Shown here: piece after piece, positions 1 through 7,315 of the stretch
Layout of the letters: the number at the start of each line of letters is the position of its first letter
Numbering within the stretch: the stretch's first letter is position 1
NCBI GenBank assembly: GCA_049459795.1
Contig: JBMUDS010000016.1
Location: forward strand, 1-21,198
DNA from: SYAN01 sp049459795
GTDB taxonomy: Bacteria > Actinomycetota > Actinomycetes > Nanopelagicales > Nanopelagicaceae
Direction: 5' to 3'
DNA length: 21,198 bases
Notes under the pieces: generated by a model
The model's input: the letters and a program-made list of their open reading frames with translations, nothing else
The model's database searches: none
What the model was told of the DNA's origin: nothing
Translations under genes and position numbers: made by a program

Positions 1-101
1 CCAGCCGCAGACTTCTTCTTCGCAGCCTTGTGATACGGACGATCCTTTGCCTTCGGTGTTGGGCCTTTGCCCTTGAGTGCCTTACGTGGAGCTCTCGCCA
101 T
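1..101 (-). CDS. rlmB: 23S rRNA 2'-O-ribose methyltransferase RlmB (TrmH/SpoU family), N-terminal fragment
   Basis: Only the first 33 codons are in the window; the rest lies beyond position 1. The visible peptide is very basic and contains GKGPTPKAKDRPYHKAA, which resembles the Lys-rich extension that precedes the SPOUT domain in actinobacterial RlmB proteins. No catalytic part is visible. The ATG (101-99) shares one base with the cysS stop (TGATG), and a GGAG lies 9 nt upstream inside cysS, so the two are probably translationally coupled. The order cysS then rlmB is the same as in mycobacteria, where this enzyme methylates G2251 of 23S rRNA. The call rests on this extension plus synteny. Confidence 0.75.
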   Translation of the reverse strand, partial: MARAPRKALKGKGPTPKAKDRPYHKAAKKKSAA

Positions 102-1486
102 CATTGGATACTCCATCTCGGGCCATCTGGGCCATCTTCGATTGCTATGCCAAGGTCTTGGAATGCATCACGGATTCGATCGGCGGAAGCGAAATCCTTC
201 CTCGCCCGCGCCTCTTCACGCTCTTTCAAAAGTAGTTGCACGAGGCCATCGAGCGCGCTCATCAATGCTTCACTCGACTGATTCTCTGATGCGAATGCCA
301 CATCGAAGGGATCCGATCCGAGTATCGAGAGCGCGCCACGGATTCGCTCCGCCTCACTTCGCGCAGTCTTCATATCACCTGATCCAAGCGCAGTATTTCC
401 CGACTTGAGCCAGGACGAGACCAAAGCAAGTGCCTGTGGGACTGCGAGGTCATCATCCATCACCGCTTTGAACTCTGGGTCGATAGAAAGTGCGATCTCA
501 CCTTCCTGATGGACCTTCTTCAAGAATGCTTCGATCCTTCGAAAGTTCGTCGCGGATTCTTGCAAGGCTTCGAAGGAGAACTCGAGCATCGATCGGTAAT
601 GCGCGCCGGATAGATACCACCGCAACTCGACGCCACGGACCTGCTTCAAGATCTCTCGTACCACTAAAGAATTACCGAGCGACTTGCTCATCTTCTCGCC
701 ACTTTGGGTCACCCATGCGTTATGCATCCATACCTTTGCAAAGCCATAACCTGCAGCCTCTGATTGCGCGATCTCGTTCTCGTGATGCGGAAAGACAAGA
801 TCCAATCCACCACCATGGATATCGAACTCTTCGCCTAGGTATGTGTGCGCCATCGCAGAACACTCGATATGCCATCCCGGTCTTCCCGGTCCCCAGGGCG
901 TTGGCCACGATGGATCGCCAGGCTTCGCTGCCTTCCATAACGCGAAATCTCGAGGATCCCGCTTCATGGTGAGATCGGCATCATCTGCAGGCATCAAGTC
1001 GTCGAGCCTTTGATTCGACAGCGTCAGATAACGATCAAGTTTTCGCACTTCTAGATAGACATCCCCATTACCCGGTGCATAGGCGAAACCTCGGGATATC
1101 AATCGCTCCATCAATTCGATCATCTGGGTGATGTGTCCAGTCGCTCGCGGTTCATATGTAGGCGGCATGACATTGAGCGACCTATAAGCATCGCCGAAAG
1201 CGCGCTCATACTTCATCGCAACAGCCCACCATGGGATCCCTTCGTGGACTGCCTTATGCAAGATCTTGTCATCGATATCGGTGACATTGCGGACGAATGT
1301 GACATCCATGCCGGAAGCGATGAGCCATCGCCTCAAGATGTCGAAATTGACGCCGCTTCGAATATGACCGATATGTGGCTCTGCTTGGACTGTGGCACCA
1401 CAGAGATAGATGCCGACTTTCCCGGGTTGCAGTGGTGTGAAGGGAGCGACCGCGCGAGTTTGAGTGTTATAGAGCGAGAGCGTCAT
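101..1486 (-). CDS. cysS: Cysteinyl-tRNA synthetase
   Basis: This is a class I aminoacyl-tRNA synthetase of 461 aa, the normal length for CysS. The HIGH motif is at residues 38-41 and KMSKS at 265-269. The zinc ligands fall where they do in E. coli CysS: C29, C209, H234 and E238. The usual CGPTV is CGATV here. A C-terminal DALR/anticodon-binding region follows to residue 461. The paralogue MshC (mycothiol Cys ligase) is shorter and lies in other contexts, so CysS is preferred. The ATG at 1486 follows the ispDF stop by 14 nt without a clear Shine-Dalgarno. The gene sits in the carD-ispDF-cysS-rlmB run, the order also seen in mycobacteria. Confidence 0.95.
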   Translation of the reverse strand: MTLSLYNTQTRAVAPFTPLQPGKVGIYLCGATVQAEPHIGHIRSGVNFDILRRWLIASGMDVTFVRNVTDIDDKILHKAVHEGIPWWAVAMKYERAFGDAYRSLNVMPPTYEPRATGHITQMIELMERLISRGFAYAPGNGDVYLEVRKLDRYLTLSNQRLDDLMPADDADLTMKRDPRDFALWKAAKPGDPSWPTPWGPGRPGWHIECSAMAHTYLGEEFDIHGGGLDLVFPHHENEIAQSEAAGYGFAKVWMHNAWVTQSGEKMSKSLGNSLVVREILKQVRGVELRWYLSGAHYRSMLEFSFEALQESATNFRRIEAFLKKVHQEGEIALSIDPEFKAVMDDDLAVPQALALVSSWLKSGNTALGSGDMKTARSEAERIRGALSILGSDPFDVAFASENQSSEALMSALDGLVQLLLKEREEARARKDFASADRIRDAFQDLGIAIEDGPDGPRWSIQ

Positions 1487-1500
1487 GGGAGATACGAATC

Positions 1501-2652
1501 TTATCGCTCTGCTACGTGCATCCGATAAAGGAGTGCAGTCGCAATCGCAGCAAGGCCCTTTCCTTCACCGGTCATACCAAGTCCGTCACTGGTCGTCGCA
1601 GAGATCGCTACCGGGACATCACCGAGAGCACGTGAGATAGCTTCGCTTGCTTCCTTTCGACGCGGACCAATCTTCGGACGATTACCGATGATCTGCACTG
1701 TCACATTAGAGATCATGAAACCTGCATCGTGTACTCGCCGAGCCGCTTCAGCTAAGAGCGTGGCTCCCGATGCGCCACTGTATTTCGGATCATCGACACC
1801 GAAATTCGATCCTAAATCACCGATATTCGCTGCCGCGAAGAGAGCGTCACAGATCGCATGTGAAGCGACATCACCGTCGGAATGTCCATCGACTCCGACT
1901 TCGCCTGGCCAGAGAAGGCATCCAAGATGCAATGGGCGGTTCGGATCTAAGGAGAATGCATGTGCATCGGTGCCGACTCCGGTTCGGAACTCCTTCGTCT
2001 TGTCGCCATAGATGAAGTGATAAGCAGCCTTGAGATCCTCTGATCGCGTGATCTTCATCGCCTGCGATTCACCATCGATCACTTTGACACGCTCGCCAAG
2101 AGCCTCGACCAATGTCGCATCATCAGTTGCTTCATCGCCAGTTGCGTGAGCTCGCATCAAGATCGCTCGCGTAAAACCTTGTGGAGTTTGAACCGCACGA
2201 AGGTAGGTGCGGTCAGGTGTCAGCGAGACATAGTCATCGCGTGTGATCGATTTGATGGTGTCAATCACTGGAAGCGTCGGGATCACCGCGATCTCGCCAC
2301 TTCGAAGTGAATCGAGGACACGTCTTGCGAGATCACTACTTGCTAGTGCGCGTGCCGCGTCATGGACGAGGATGAATCCGACATCAGGAGAGATCGCTTC
2401 GAGCGCATTCGAGATCGATTCGCTTCGGGTTGCACCACCACGAACTACTTTCGCGCTTTCGCCGACGAGGTTCTTCACCTCTGCTTCCCATCCAGATGGC
2501 ACAGCGATCACGATCTCATCAACGACAGGTGAGAGGGAAAGGAATGCATGTTCGAGGAGAGTCCTGCCAGCCAGTTGGACGAAGGCCTTAGGTCGATCCG
2601 CACCGAAACGTTCGCCACTTCCAGCAGCGGCGATGATGGCAGCGGATCGCAT
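1501..2652 (-). CDS. ispDF: Bifunctional IspD/IspF (MEP-pathway cytidylyltransferase and cyclodiphosphate synthase)
   Basis: One 383-aa chain carries two enzymes of non-mevalonate isoprenoid synthesis. Residues 1-218 are IspD, with the nucleotide-binding AAAGSGERFGADRPKAF at 8-24 and LRAVQTPQGF at 151-160. Residues 223-383 are IspF, with metal ligands D229, H231 and H265 and the TTSDGLGMTGEGKGL segment at 353-367. IspD makes CDP-methylerythritol and IspF makes the cyclic diphosphate; the intervening IspE is not in the window. The domains are separate genes in M. tuberculosis but fused in some other bacteria. A GGAGG lies 8 nt before the ATG. The gene begins 55 bp after the carD stop; a hairpin lies in that gap. 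Confidence 0.95.
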   Translation of the reverse strand: MRSAAIIAAAGSGERFGADRPKAFVQLAGRTLLEHAFLSLSPVVDEIVIAVPSGWEAEVKNLVGESAKVVRGGATRSESISNALEAISPDVGFILVHDAARALASSDLARRVLDSLRSGEIAVIPTLPVIDTIKSITRDDYVSLTPDRTYLRAVQTPQGFTRAILMRAHATGDEATDDATLVEALGERVKVIDGESQAMKITRSEDLKAAYHFIYGDKTKEFRTGVGTDAHAFSLDPNRPLHLGCLLWPGEVGVDGHSDGDVASHAICDALFAAANIGDLGSNFGVDDPKYSGASGATLLAEAARRVHDAGFMISNVTVQIIGNRPKIGPRRKEASEAISRALGDVPVAISATTSDGLGMTGEGKGLAAIATALLYRMHVAER

Positions 2653-2676
2653 GACGAAACCTCCATCAAAGTGCGT

Positions 2677-2697
2677 CAGGGTCTTCTTTCAACCCTG
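2677..2697 (-). other. Hairpin between carD and ispDF
   Basis: A perfect 6-bp inverted repeat, CAGGGT and ACCCTG with a 9-nt loop, sits in the 55-bp carD-ispDF gap. No U-run follows it on the minus strand, so it does not look like an intrinsic terminator. It could be an mRNA processing or stability element that separates carD levels from the biosynthetic genes downstream. That role is inference. Confidence 0.45.
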
Positions 2698-2707
2698 TCG
2701 AGAAACT

Positions 2708-3190
2708 TTAGGAGGCGAGGACCTCATTGAGGATGGTCTCTGCCTTGGCTTCGTCGGTGCGCTCTGCGAGTGCAAGCTCTGAGATCAGGATCGACTTCGC
2801 TTTTGCAAGCATCCGCTTCTCACCAGCAGAGAGACCGCGGTCGAGATCACGACGATAGAGATCGCGTACCACCTCAGCGACCTTGATCACATCGCCCGAT
2901 GCGAGCTTCTCCAAGTTCGCTTTGTATCGACGGGACCAGTTCGTTGGCTCCTCCGTATACGGCTGGCGCAAGACACCGAAGACGCGATCAAGCCCTGCGG
3001 AATCGACGACGTCACGCACGCCTACGAGATCGACGTTATCTGCCGGAACTCGGACGGTGAGATCGCCTTGATGGACTTTGAGTACTAGATATGTCTTTTC
3101 TTCGCCTTTGATAGTTCGCTTCTCGATCGCTTCGATAAGAGCTGCTCCGTGATGGGGATAAACAACGGTTTCGCCGACTTTGAATGACAT
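2708..3190 (-). CDS. carD: RNA polymerase-binding transcription factor CarD
   Basis: The 160-aa protein has the CarD/TRCF Tudor-like RNAP-interaction domain at about 1-60 and a helical DNA-binding domain at about 65-160. Residues shown to matter in M. tuberculosis CarD are present at the same numbers: R25 and R47 (contacts to the RNAP beta subunit) and W85 in NWSRRYKANLEKL (minor-groove wedge at the upstream edge of the transcription bubble). CarD stabilises open complexes, mainly at promoters with a weak -35. That fits the poor -35 boxes seen across this window. A GAAAGG lies about 7 nt before the ATG. The gene diverges from the LpqE-like gene, as carD does from lpqE in mycobacteria. Confidence 0.96.
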   Translation of the reverse strand: MSFKVGETVVYPHHGAALIEAIEKRTIKGEEKTYLVLKVHQGDLTVRVPADNVDLVGVRDVVDSAGLDRVFGVLRQPYTEEPTNWSRRYKANLEKLASGDVIKVAEVVRDLYRRDLDRGLSAGEKRMLAKAKSILISELALAERTDEAKAETILNEVLAS

Positions 3191-3196
3191 TAAGCG

Positions 3197-3219
3197 CCTT
3201 TCGTTAGAGGGCGATTCTA
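3197..3219 (-). promoter_or_regulatory. carD promoter -10 and ribosome binding site
   Basis: On the minus strand a TAGAAT (3219-3214) is followed by a probable start near 3207, then GAAAGG (3202-3197) and the carD ATG at 3190. No convincing -35 is seen. Unlike many genes here, this one would have a short 5' leader with a Shine-Dalgarno. Confidence 0.5.
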
Positions 3220-3243
3220 CATCATCACTCCGACAGGAAAAAA

Positions 3244-3281
3244 TTGAGGAGTAAGCCCGCTTCTGCCTTATCCTTTCCGCG
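3244..3281 (+). promoter_or_regulatory. Probable leaderless promoter of the lpqE-like gene
   Basis: TATCCT (3269-3274) ends 6 nt before the GTG start at 3281, so transcription would begin at or next to the start codon. There is no Shine-Dalgarno near the GTG; the only purine-rich motif (GAGGAG) is about 30 nt upstream. TTGAGG (3244-3249) is a possible -35 with a long 19-nt spacer. Confidence 0.5.
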
Positions 3282-3784
3282 TGAAAAAATCGCTGCGCAG
3301 CACATTTCTCTTCTTGACAATCGCACCACTCTCACTCTCACTCGTCACAGGTTGTGCAGCAGGACCGAACGCTGCGACCCGCACCATCACGCAAGTCACT
3401 GATGGCGTCGAAGGTGAGGCTGGCGCTGTGAAGATGCGCAATTTCAAGTTGGTCCTACAGCCAGATAGCTCAGTCGTCCTCGTAGGGACCGTGGTCAATC
3501 AGGACGCTATGGAAGATGCGATCCTTGCGATCGGCATCAATGGCGAGCGCGCGAAACTTTGGGCAGATGGAGGTGAAGTGGAGCGACTTCCGCTGACGCT
3601 CAATAAGCCACAGACATTCGCTGGACCGAGTGCGACTGCATATGCCTATCTCGAGAGCTTCGATGTGAAGGCCGGTTATCGAGTACCAGTCGAAGTGATC
3701 TTGCAACGCGGCGGCATCGTCGAATTGGATGCGATCATCCGTGAACGCGACCTTGAATTCGCCGACGTCTCACTACCTAATTAG
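3281..3784 (+). CDS. lpqE: LpqE-like secreted lipoprotein
   Basis: The 167-aa product starts with a basic n-region (KKSLR), a hydrophobic core and a lipobox LVTGC with the lipidated cysteine at C25. It should therefore be exported and anchored to the outer face of the membrane. The mature part is a single beta-rich domain of about 140 aa. It resembles LpqE, a conserved actinobacterial lipoprotein whose gene diverges from carD in M. tuberculosis, exactly the arrangement here. LpqE proteins are distantly related to PCu(A)C copper chaperones, but the Met/His copper-site pattern is not evident, so no metal function is claimed. Its last four bases overlap the regX3 stop tail to tail. Confidence 0.75.
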   Translation: MKKSLRSTFLFLTIAPLSLSLVTGCAAGPNAATRTITQVTDGVEGEAGAVKMRNFKLVLQPDSSVVLVGTVVNQDAMEDAILAIGINGERAKLWADGGEVERLPLTLNKPQTFAGPSATAYAYLESFDVKAGYRVPVEVILQRGGIVELDAIIRERDLEFADVSLPN

Positions 3785-4479
3785 ATCTCGATCTTGTAAC
3801 CGAGCCCTCTCACAGTCTGAATTAAGGTCGGATTGGCAGGATCTTTCTCTACCTTGGCACGAAGTCTCTTGATATGTACATCCAAGGTCTTGGTATCGCC
3901 GACGTAATCACTTCCCCAGACTCGATCGATCAGTTGATTGCGAGTGAGCACTCTCCCGGCATTACGCATCAAGAACTCTAAGAGTTCGAACTCTTTCAGT
4001 GGGAGTGAGATCGGCTGTCCCGCGACCGATACCTGATGGCGATCGATATCCATCCGGATATTGGCAACGCTCAAGACGCCGGCATCTCCTTCGCTCACTC
4101 CGCTACCACTGAGACCATTTGCGCCTCGTCGTAGTACCGCGCGGATACGCGCCACGAGTTCGCTCTTGGAATATGGCTTGGTCACATAATCATCTGCGCC
4201 AAGTTCCAACCCCACCACCTTGTCGATCTCAGTGTCCTTCGCAGTGAGCATGATGATCGGCACCTGCGATTGCGCTCGGATAGTGCGACATACCTCGATG
4301 CCAGAGATTTCCGGGATCATGAGATCAAGGAGGATCAGATCGAACTCACCGCCCTGGAATTTCGCGAGCGCCTCGGTACCAGTCGCTGCAGTGGTGACGA
4401 CGAAGCCTTCCTTACTTAGCAAGAATGCGAGCGCCTCTGAGAAAGAAGCCTCATCTTCGACGATCAGTATCTTGGTCAT
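3781..4479 (-). CDS. regX3: Two-component response regulator RegX3 (OmpR/PhoB family)
   Basis: The 232-aa protein has a receiver domain at 1-118, with acidic D9/E10, phospho-acceptor D52, T79 and K101 (YVTKPYSKSEL). A winged-helix DNA-binding domain occupies about 130-232 and contains the LPLKEFELLEFLMRNAGRV segment and a GLGYKI end. Its ATG abuts the senX3 stop with no gap, so the pair is co-translated. In actinobacteria SenX3-RegX3 (or PhoR-PhoP) controls the phosphate-starvation response, and phoU lies just across the intergenic region. Direct repeats of the PHO-box type lie upstream of senX3 and phoU and are the likely target. The gene is convergent with the lpqE-like gene and overlaps it by 4 bp. 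Confidence 0.9.
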   Translation of the reverse strand: MTKILIVEDEASFSEALAFLLSKEGFVVTTAATGTEALAKFQGGEFDLILLDLMIPEISGIEVCRTIRAQSQVPIIMLTAKDTEIDKVVGLELGADDYVTKPYSKSELVARIRAVLRRGANGLSGSGVSEGDAGVLSVANIRMDIDRHQVSVAGQPISLPLKEFELLEFLMRNAGRVLTRNQLIDRVWGSDYVGDTKTLDVHIKRLRAKVEKDPANPTLIQTVRGLGYKIEI

Positions 4480-5577
4480 CTATCTCCCCGCTTCACTCAA
4501 AGGATCGAGTCTCGGAAATCGAAGTGCGAAGGTGCTCCCCACTCCGACCTTGCTCCACACCTTGACATCGCCACCATGGTTTTGTGCCACATGTTTCACG
4601 ATGGAAAGGCCCAATCCAGTCCCGCCTGTCTCACGAGATCGCGCGGGGTCGACTCGATAGAAACGTTCGAATATCCGATCAACATCCTCTTCCTTGATAC
4701 CGATCCCTTGATCGACGACATCGATCTCGACAAGTCCATCGATTGGTTTCACTTCGACGGAGACTCGAGTCCCCTCCGGCGAATAGTTGATCGCATTCTC
4801 GATCAAGTTATGGACCGCCATGATCAACTGATCCCGATCACCTAGGACCCAGCCTTCCTTCTTATCGCTTCGGATGACATCGATGTTGCGTGCCTCAGCG
4901 CTCGTCTCTGCTTGCGAGATCGCTTCGTTGACGACTTCACCCATCTCGACGGGATGTGGATCCATCAGAGGATCCTCACCTTGGAGTCGAGAGAGATTTA
5001 TGATCTCTTTGACGAGGTCTTCGAGACGTTTTGCCTCACTCTTGATGCGATTCGCGAATCGCTCCATCGCCTCTGGATCGTCCTTCGCTTGTGAGATCGC
5101 TTCACTAAGAAGGGAGAGCGCGCCGATAGGTGTCTTCAATTCATGGGAGATGTTCGCAATGAAATCCCGGCGAATCGCATCGACACGAGACTTCTCACTC
5201 TCATCGTTGATCAAGATCAGAGTGGTGTCCTCATCAAGGGCTGCGACCGCAATCTTGATCTTTCGCTTCCCTTGGCCAATCGGTCCACGTGGGATCTCGA
5301 CGATTCCTTGATGACTCTTTCCGGTGCGACGAACCGCGCGAACGATCGCAAGGATCTCATCACCGAAAAGATGCCCTTCCCGGATGATGTTGAGGGATGC
5401 GATCCCTGAGGATTGGAAGAGCGGATAGTCCTCTGTATCGATCACGATCACTTCATCTTCAAGGAGGTCGAAGGTATGCAATAAGGACTCGGGCAAAGGT
5501 GTTGTCGATGAAGCCTTAACATCGTCGAGATCGGTCTCACTCGACTTACGAAAGATCATCGAGCGCTTGCTCCGCAC
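4480..5577 (-). CDS. senX3: Sensor histidine kinase SenX3, form lacking membrane segments
   Basis: The chain has a PAS-like region at about 32-130, the HisKA box FIANISHELKTPIG with phospho-acceptor H145, an N-box at about 260-264 (ENAIN), the DQGIG motif at 289-293 and GTGLGLS at 319-325. It is paired with RegX3. M. tuberculosis SenX3 has N-terminal membrane helices; here nothing hydrophobic precedes the PAS region. Upstream of the GTG at 5577 the frame holds no ATG, GTG, TTG or CTG before a stop, so no hidden longer N-terminus exists. The start is either GTG 5577 (365 aa) or ATG 5559 (359 aa); the latter has a GGAG 10 nt upstream. The protein is predicted to be cytosolic or held at the membrane by a partner such as PhoU. 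Confidence 0.88.
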   Translation of the reverse strand: MRSKRSMIFRKSSETDLDDVKASSTTPLPESLLHTFDLLEDEVIVIDTEDYPLFQSSGIASLNIIREGHLFGDEILAIVRAVRRTGKSHQGIVEIPRGPIGQGKRKIKIAVAALDEDTTLILINDESEKSRVDAIRRDFIANISHELKTPIGALSLLSEAISQAKDDPEAMERFANRIKSEAKRLEDLVKEIINLSRLQGEDPLMDPHPVEMGEVVNEAISQAETSAEARNIDVIRSDKKEGWVLGDRDQLIMAVHNLIENAINYSPEGTRVSVEVKPIDGLVEIDVVDQGIGIKEEDVDRIFERFYRVDPARSRETGGTGLGLSIVKHVAQNHGGDVKVWSKVGVGSTFALRFPRLDPLSEAGR

Positions 5578-5651
5578 TTCTTCATAGAGATGACCTGTGA
5601 AGCCATAGTGGAATCGTAGGTCTTTCGTATTCGCTCTGCCGAATCGATCCG

Positions 5652-5695
5652 GTTTACCTCACGTTCACTTGTCTGTCGTCATCCATTCACCCATC
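5652..5695. promoter_or_regulatory. PHO-box-like direct repeat array between senX3 and phoU
   Basis: Heptamers GTTTACC (5652), GTTCACT (5663) and ATTCACC (5685) fall in one 11-bp register; the slot at 5674 (TGTCGTC) is degenerate. Streptomyces PhoP boxes are 11-bp direct repeats built on GTTCACC, so this is a strong candidate binding site for RegX3. The last unit covers the -35 region of the proposed phoU promoter (-10 at 5701-5706), the usual arrangement for activation. The array also lies about 75 bp upstream of senX3, so autoregulation is plausible. Confidence 0.65.
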
Positions 5696-5700
5696 GCCCC

Positions 5701-5713
5701 TACCCTCACGCTC
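5701..5713 (+). promoter_or_regulatory. phoU -10 element, leaderless arrangement
   Basis: TACCCT (5701-5706) is followed by 7 nt and then the ATG at 5714. No Shine-Dalgarno is present. An in-frame TTG at 5669 would lie inside the PHO-box-like array, which argues for ATG 5714 as the true start. Confidence 0.45.
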
Positions 5714-6376
5714 ATGGCCTGGCTTCGCTCTGCATTCCAAGATGAACTCGATAGCGTGACTTCATCTCTCGTCGAACTCTCCACTGCTGTATGTCAGGGA
5801 ATGGAGAAGGCGACACACGCCATCCTCACTGCCAATCTCGCGGAAGCCGAAGAGGTCATCTCTCAAGATGATCGCATCGATCAACTCGCCCATGATCTCG
5901 ACAATCGGATCATCGACATCATCGCTAGGCAACAACCTGTCGCAAGTGACCTTCGAGCGCTCGTCACTGCACTTCGCATGAGTTCGGATCTCGAGCGTAT
6001 GGGAGATATGGCCCATCACGTCGCGAAGATCGCACGCCTTCGCCATCCAGGAGCTGCGATCCCATCAGAACTCCTTCTCACGATCGAAGAGCTCGGTAAG
6101 ACCGTCAAAGTCGTCGCTGATAAGTGCACTGAGGTAATCGCAGATCGCGATCTCGACAAGGCGCTCGAGATGGAGCGAGACGATGATGAGGTCGATCGAC
6201 TCCATCGCCGGCTATTCCAGACTCTCCTTGATGAGAAGTGGCCACATAGCACCGAGACTGCAATCGATATGACCCTCATCGGTCGCTACTACGAAAGGTA
6301 CGCTGACCACGCGGTCTCGATCGCACGCCGGGTTTATTTCTTGGTTACCGGCAAATACTCCGACAAGTCGCTCTAG
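5714..6376 (+). CDS. phoU: Phosphate signalling protein PhoU
   Basis: The 220-aa all-helical protein consists of two PhoU repeats. Each carries the acidic metal-cluster motif: DLERMGDMAHHVA in the first half and YYERYADHAVSIA in the second. PhoU couples phosphate uptake by Pst/Pit systems to the kinase of the phosphate two-component system and keeps it off when phosphate is ample. Its position divergent from senX3-regX3, with a shared PHO-box-like array, fits that role. The start at ATG 5714 gives the family's typical opening (short, then FQDELDSV); the longer in-frame TTG would add 15 unconserved residues. No pstSCAB genes are in the window. The gene is convergent with gpmA, 6 bp apart. Confidence 0.92.
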   Translation: MAWLRSAFQDELDSVTSSLVELSTAVCQGMEKATHAILTANLAEAEEVISQDDRIDQLAHDLDNRIIDIIARQQPVASDLRALVTALRMSSDLERMGDMAHHVAKIARLRHPGAAIPSELLLTIEELGKTVKVVADKCTEVIADRDLDKALEMERDDDEVDRLHRRLFQTLLDEKWPHSTETAIDMTLIGRYYERYADHAVSIARRVYFLVTGKYSDKSL

Positions 6377-6382
6377 TCGCCC

Positions 6383-7129
6383 TTACTTCTTTCCCTGATT
6401 CGCAACCGCTTCGATTGCGACGCGTGCCGCATCGGGATCTAGATATTCGCCACCTTTGACTAAGGGTTCGAAATCATCATCGAATCGATAGAGCAATGGG
6501 ATCCCAGTTGGGATGTTGACTCCTGCGATATCTGCATCTGAGATGCAATCGATATGTTTCACGATCGCCCTGATGGAGTTGCCGTGCGCTGTGATGAGCA
6601 CCCGTTTTCCTTGATTGAGGTCGGCCGCAATCTCGCCATTCAAATAAGGAATCAGTCGATCGACGACATCTTTAAGGCACTCACTCTTCGGCATCTCATC
6701 GCCAAGGTCGCGATATCTCGGGTCGCTCGCTTGTGAATAGGGATCATCATCGGCAATCGGAGGCGGCGGCACATCATAGGAACGGCGCCAGAGTTGGAAT
6801 TGCTCTTCGCCATATGCCTCCAAGGTCGCCGTCTTATCTTTTCCTTGGAGTGCGCCATAGTGACGCTCATTGAGTCGCCAGCTCCGTTTCACCGGAATCC
6901 AATCACGATCACATGCGGCGAGCGCGATTTGCGATGTATGGATGGCACGTTTGAGTAACGACGTATGAAGTACATCCGGGAGCAAGTCGCGCTCTCGCAG
7001 CAACTCACCACCGCGCTTCGCTTCCTGCTGACCCTTCGCAGATAGTGAGACATCCACCCATCCAGTGAAGAGATTCTTCGCATTCCACTCGCTCTCGCCG
7101 TGGCGAAGCAAGATCAATTCGCGAGCCAT
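6383..7129 (-). CDS. gpmA: 2,3-bisphosphoglycerate-dependent phosphoglycerate mutase
   Basis: The 248-aa enzyme interconverts 3- and 2-phosphoglycerate in glycolysis and gluconeogenesis. The phosphohistidine motif LRHGESEWN (H10) opens the protein, ERHYGALQGKDK carries the catalytic Glu and substrate loop, and ITAHGNSIRAIVKH holds the second catalytic His. These are typical of the dPGM family at its usual length. The frame stays open upstream of 7129, but those residues have no family resemblance and ATG 7129 matches the conserved N-terminus. In M. tuberculosis gpm1 is likewise next to senX3-regX3. It diverges from the DUF47-pit pair with a 186-bp intergenic region. Confidence 0.95.
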   Translation of the reverse strand: MARELILLRHGESEWNAKNLFTGWVDVSLSAKGQQEAKRGGELLRERDLLPDVLHTSLLKRAIHTSQIALAACDRDWIPVKRSWRLNERHYGALQGKDKTATLEAYGEEQFQLWRRSYDVPPPPIADDDPYSQASDPRYRDLGDEMPKSECLKDVVDRLIPYLNGEIAADLNQGKRVLITAHGNSIRAIVKHIDCISDADIAGVNIPTGIPLLYRFDDDFEPLVKGGEYLDPDAARVAIEAVANQGKK

Positions 7130-7222
7130 AGCCGAATCTTGCCATCTTTCGTCACTGCCTCTTAATGGTGGGCAAAGCGCTTGATAGAGTTCGACCGATT
7201 TCGGGTGATGGCTTTCCCTCAA

Positions 7223-7244
7223 AGTCATCACTCCGTCACTGCCG
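7223..7244 (+). promoter_or_regulatory. Candidate PHO box upstream of DUF47-pit
   Basis: Two heptamers, AGTCATC (7223) and CGTCACT (7234), lie exactly 11 bp apart. Each matches the published Streptomyces-type unit G(G/T)TCAYY at 6 of 7 positions. The site is 72 bp upstream of the DUF47 ATG and about 95 bp upstream of gpmA. It is weaker than the senX3/phoU array. The rest of the 7130-7315 gap holds no ORF I would defend. Confidence 0.35.
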
Positions 7245-7315
7245 TTACACGCGACATGACGCCCAAAACTTGAGGGCAGAACCGACAACGCGATACGTAA
7301 CGGAGGAAGCCTTAG

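Noticed and set aside
101..1486. MshC instead of CysS
   Set aside because: Length and zinc ligands match CysS, and the carD-ispDF-cysS-rlmB order is the CysS locus. MshC is shorter.
5669..5713. Longer phoU starting at TTG 5669
   Set aside because: It would place the coding start inside the PHO-box-like array, and the added residues lack similarity to PhoU N-termini.
7253..7270. Five-codon ORF (MTPKT) as a leader peptide before DUF47-pit
   Set aside because: It is too short, has no regulatory codon run and no convincing promoter spacing.
7130..7288. Longer gpmA starting at 7288
   Set aside because: The extra 53 residues are unlike any phosphoglycerate mutase and cover the divergent promoter region. 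ATG 7129 gives the conserved MARELILLRHG start.
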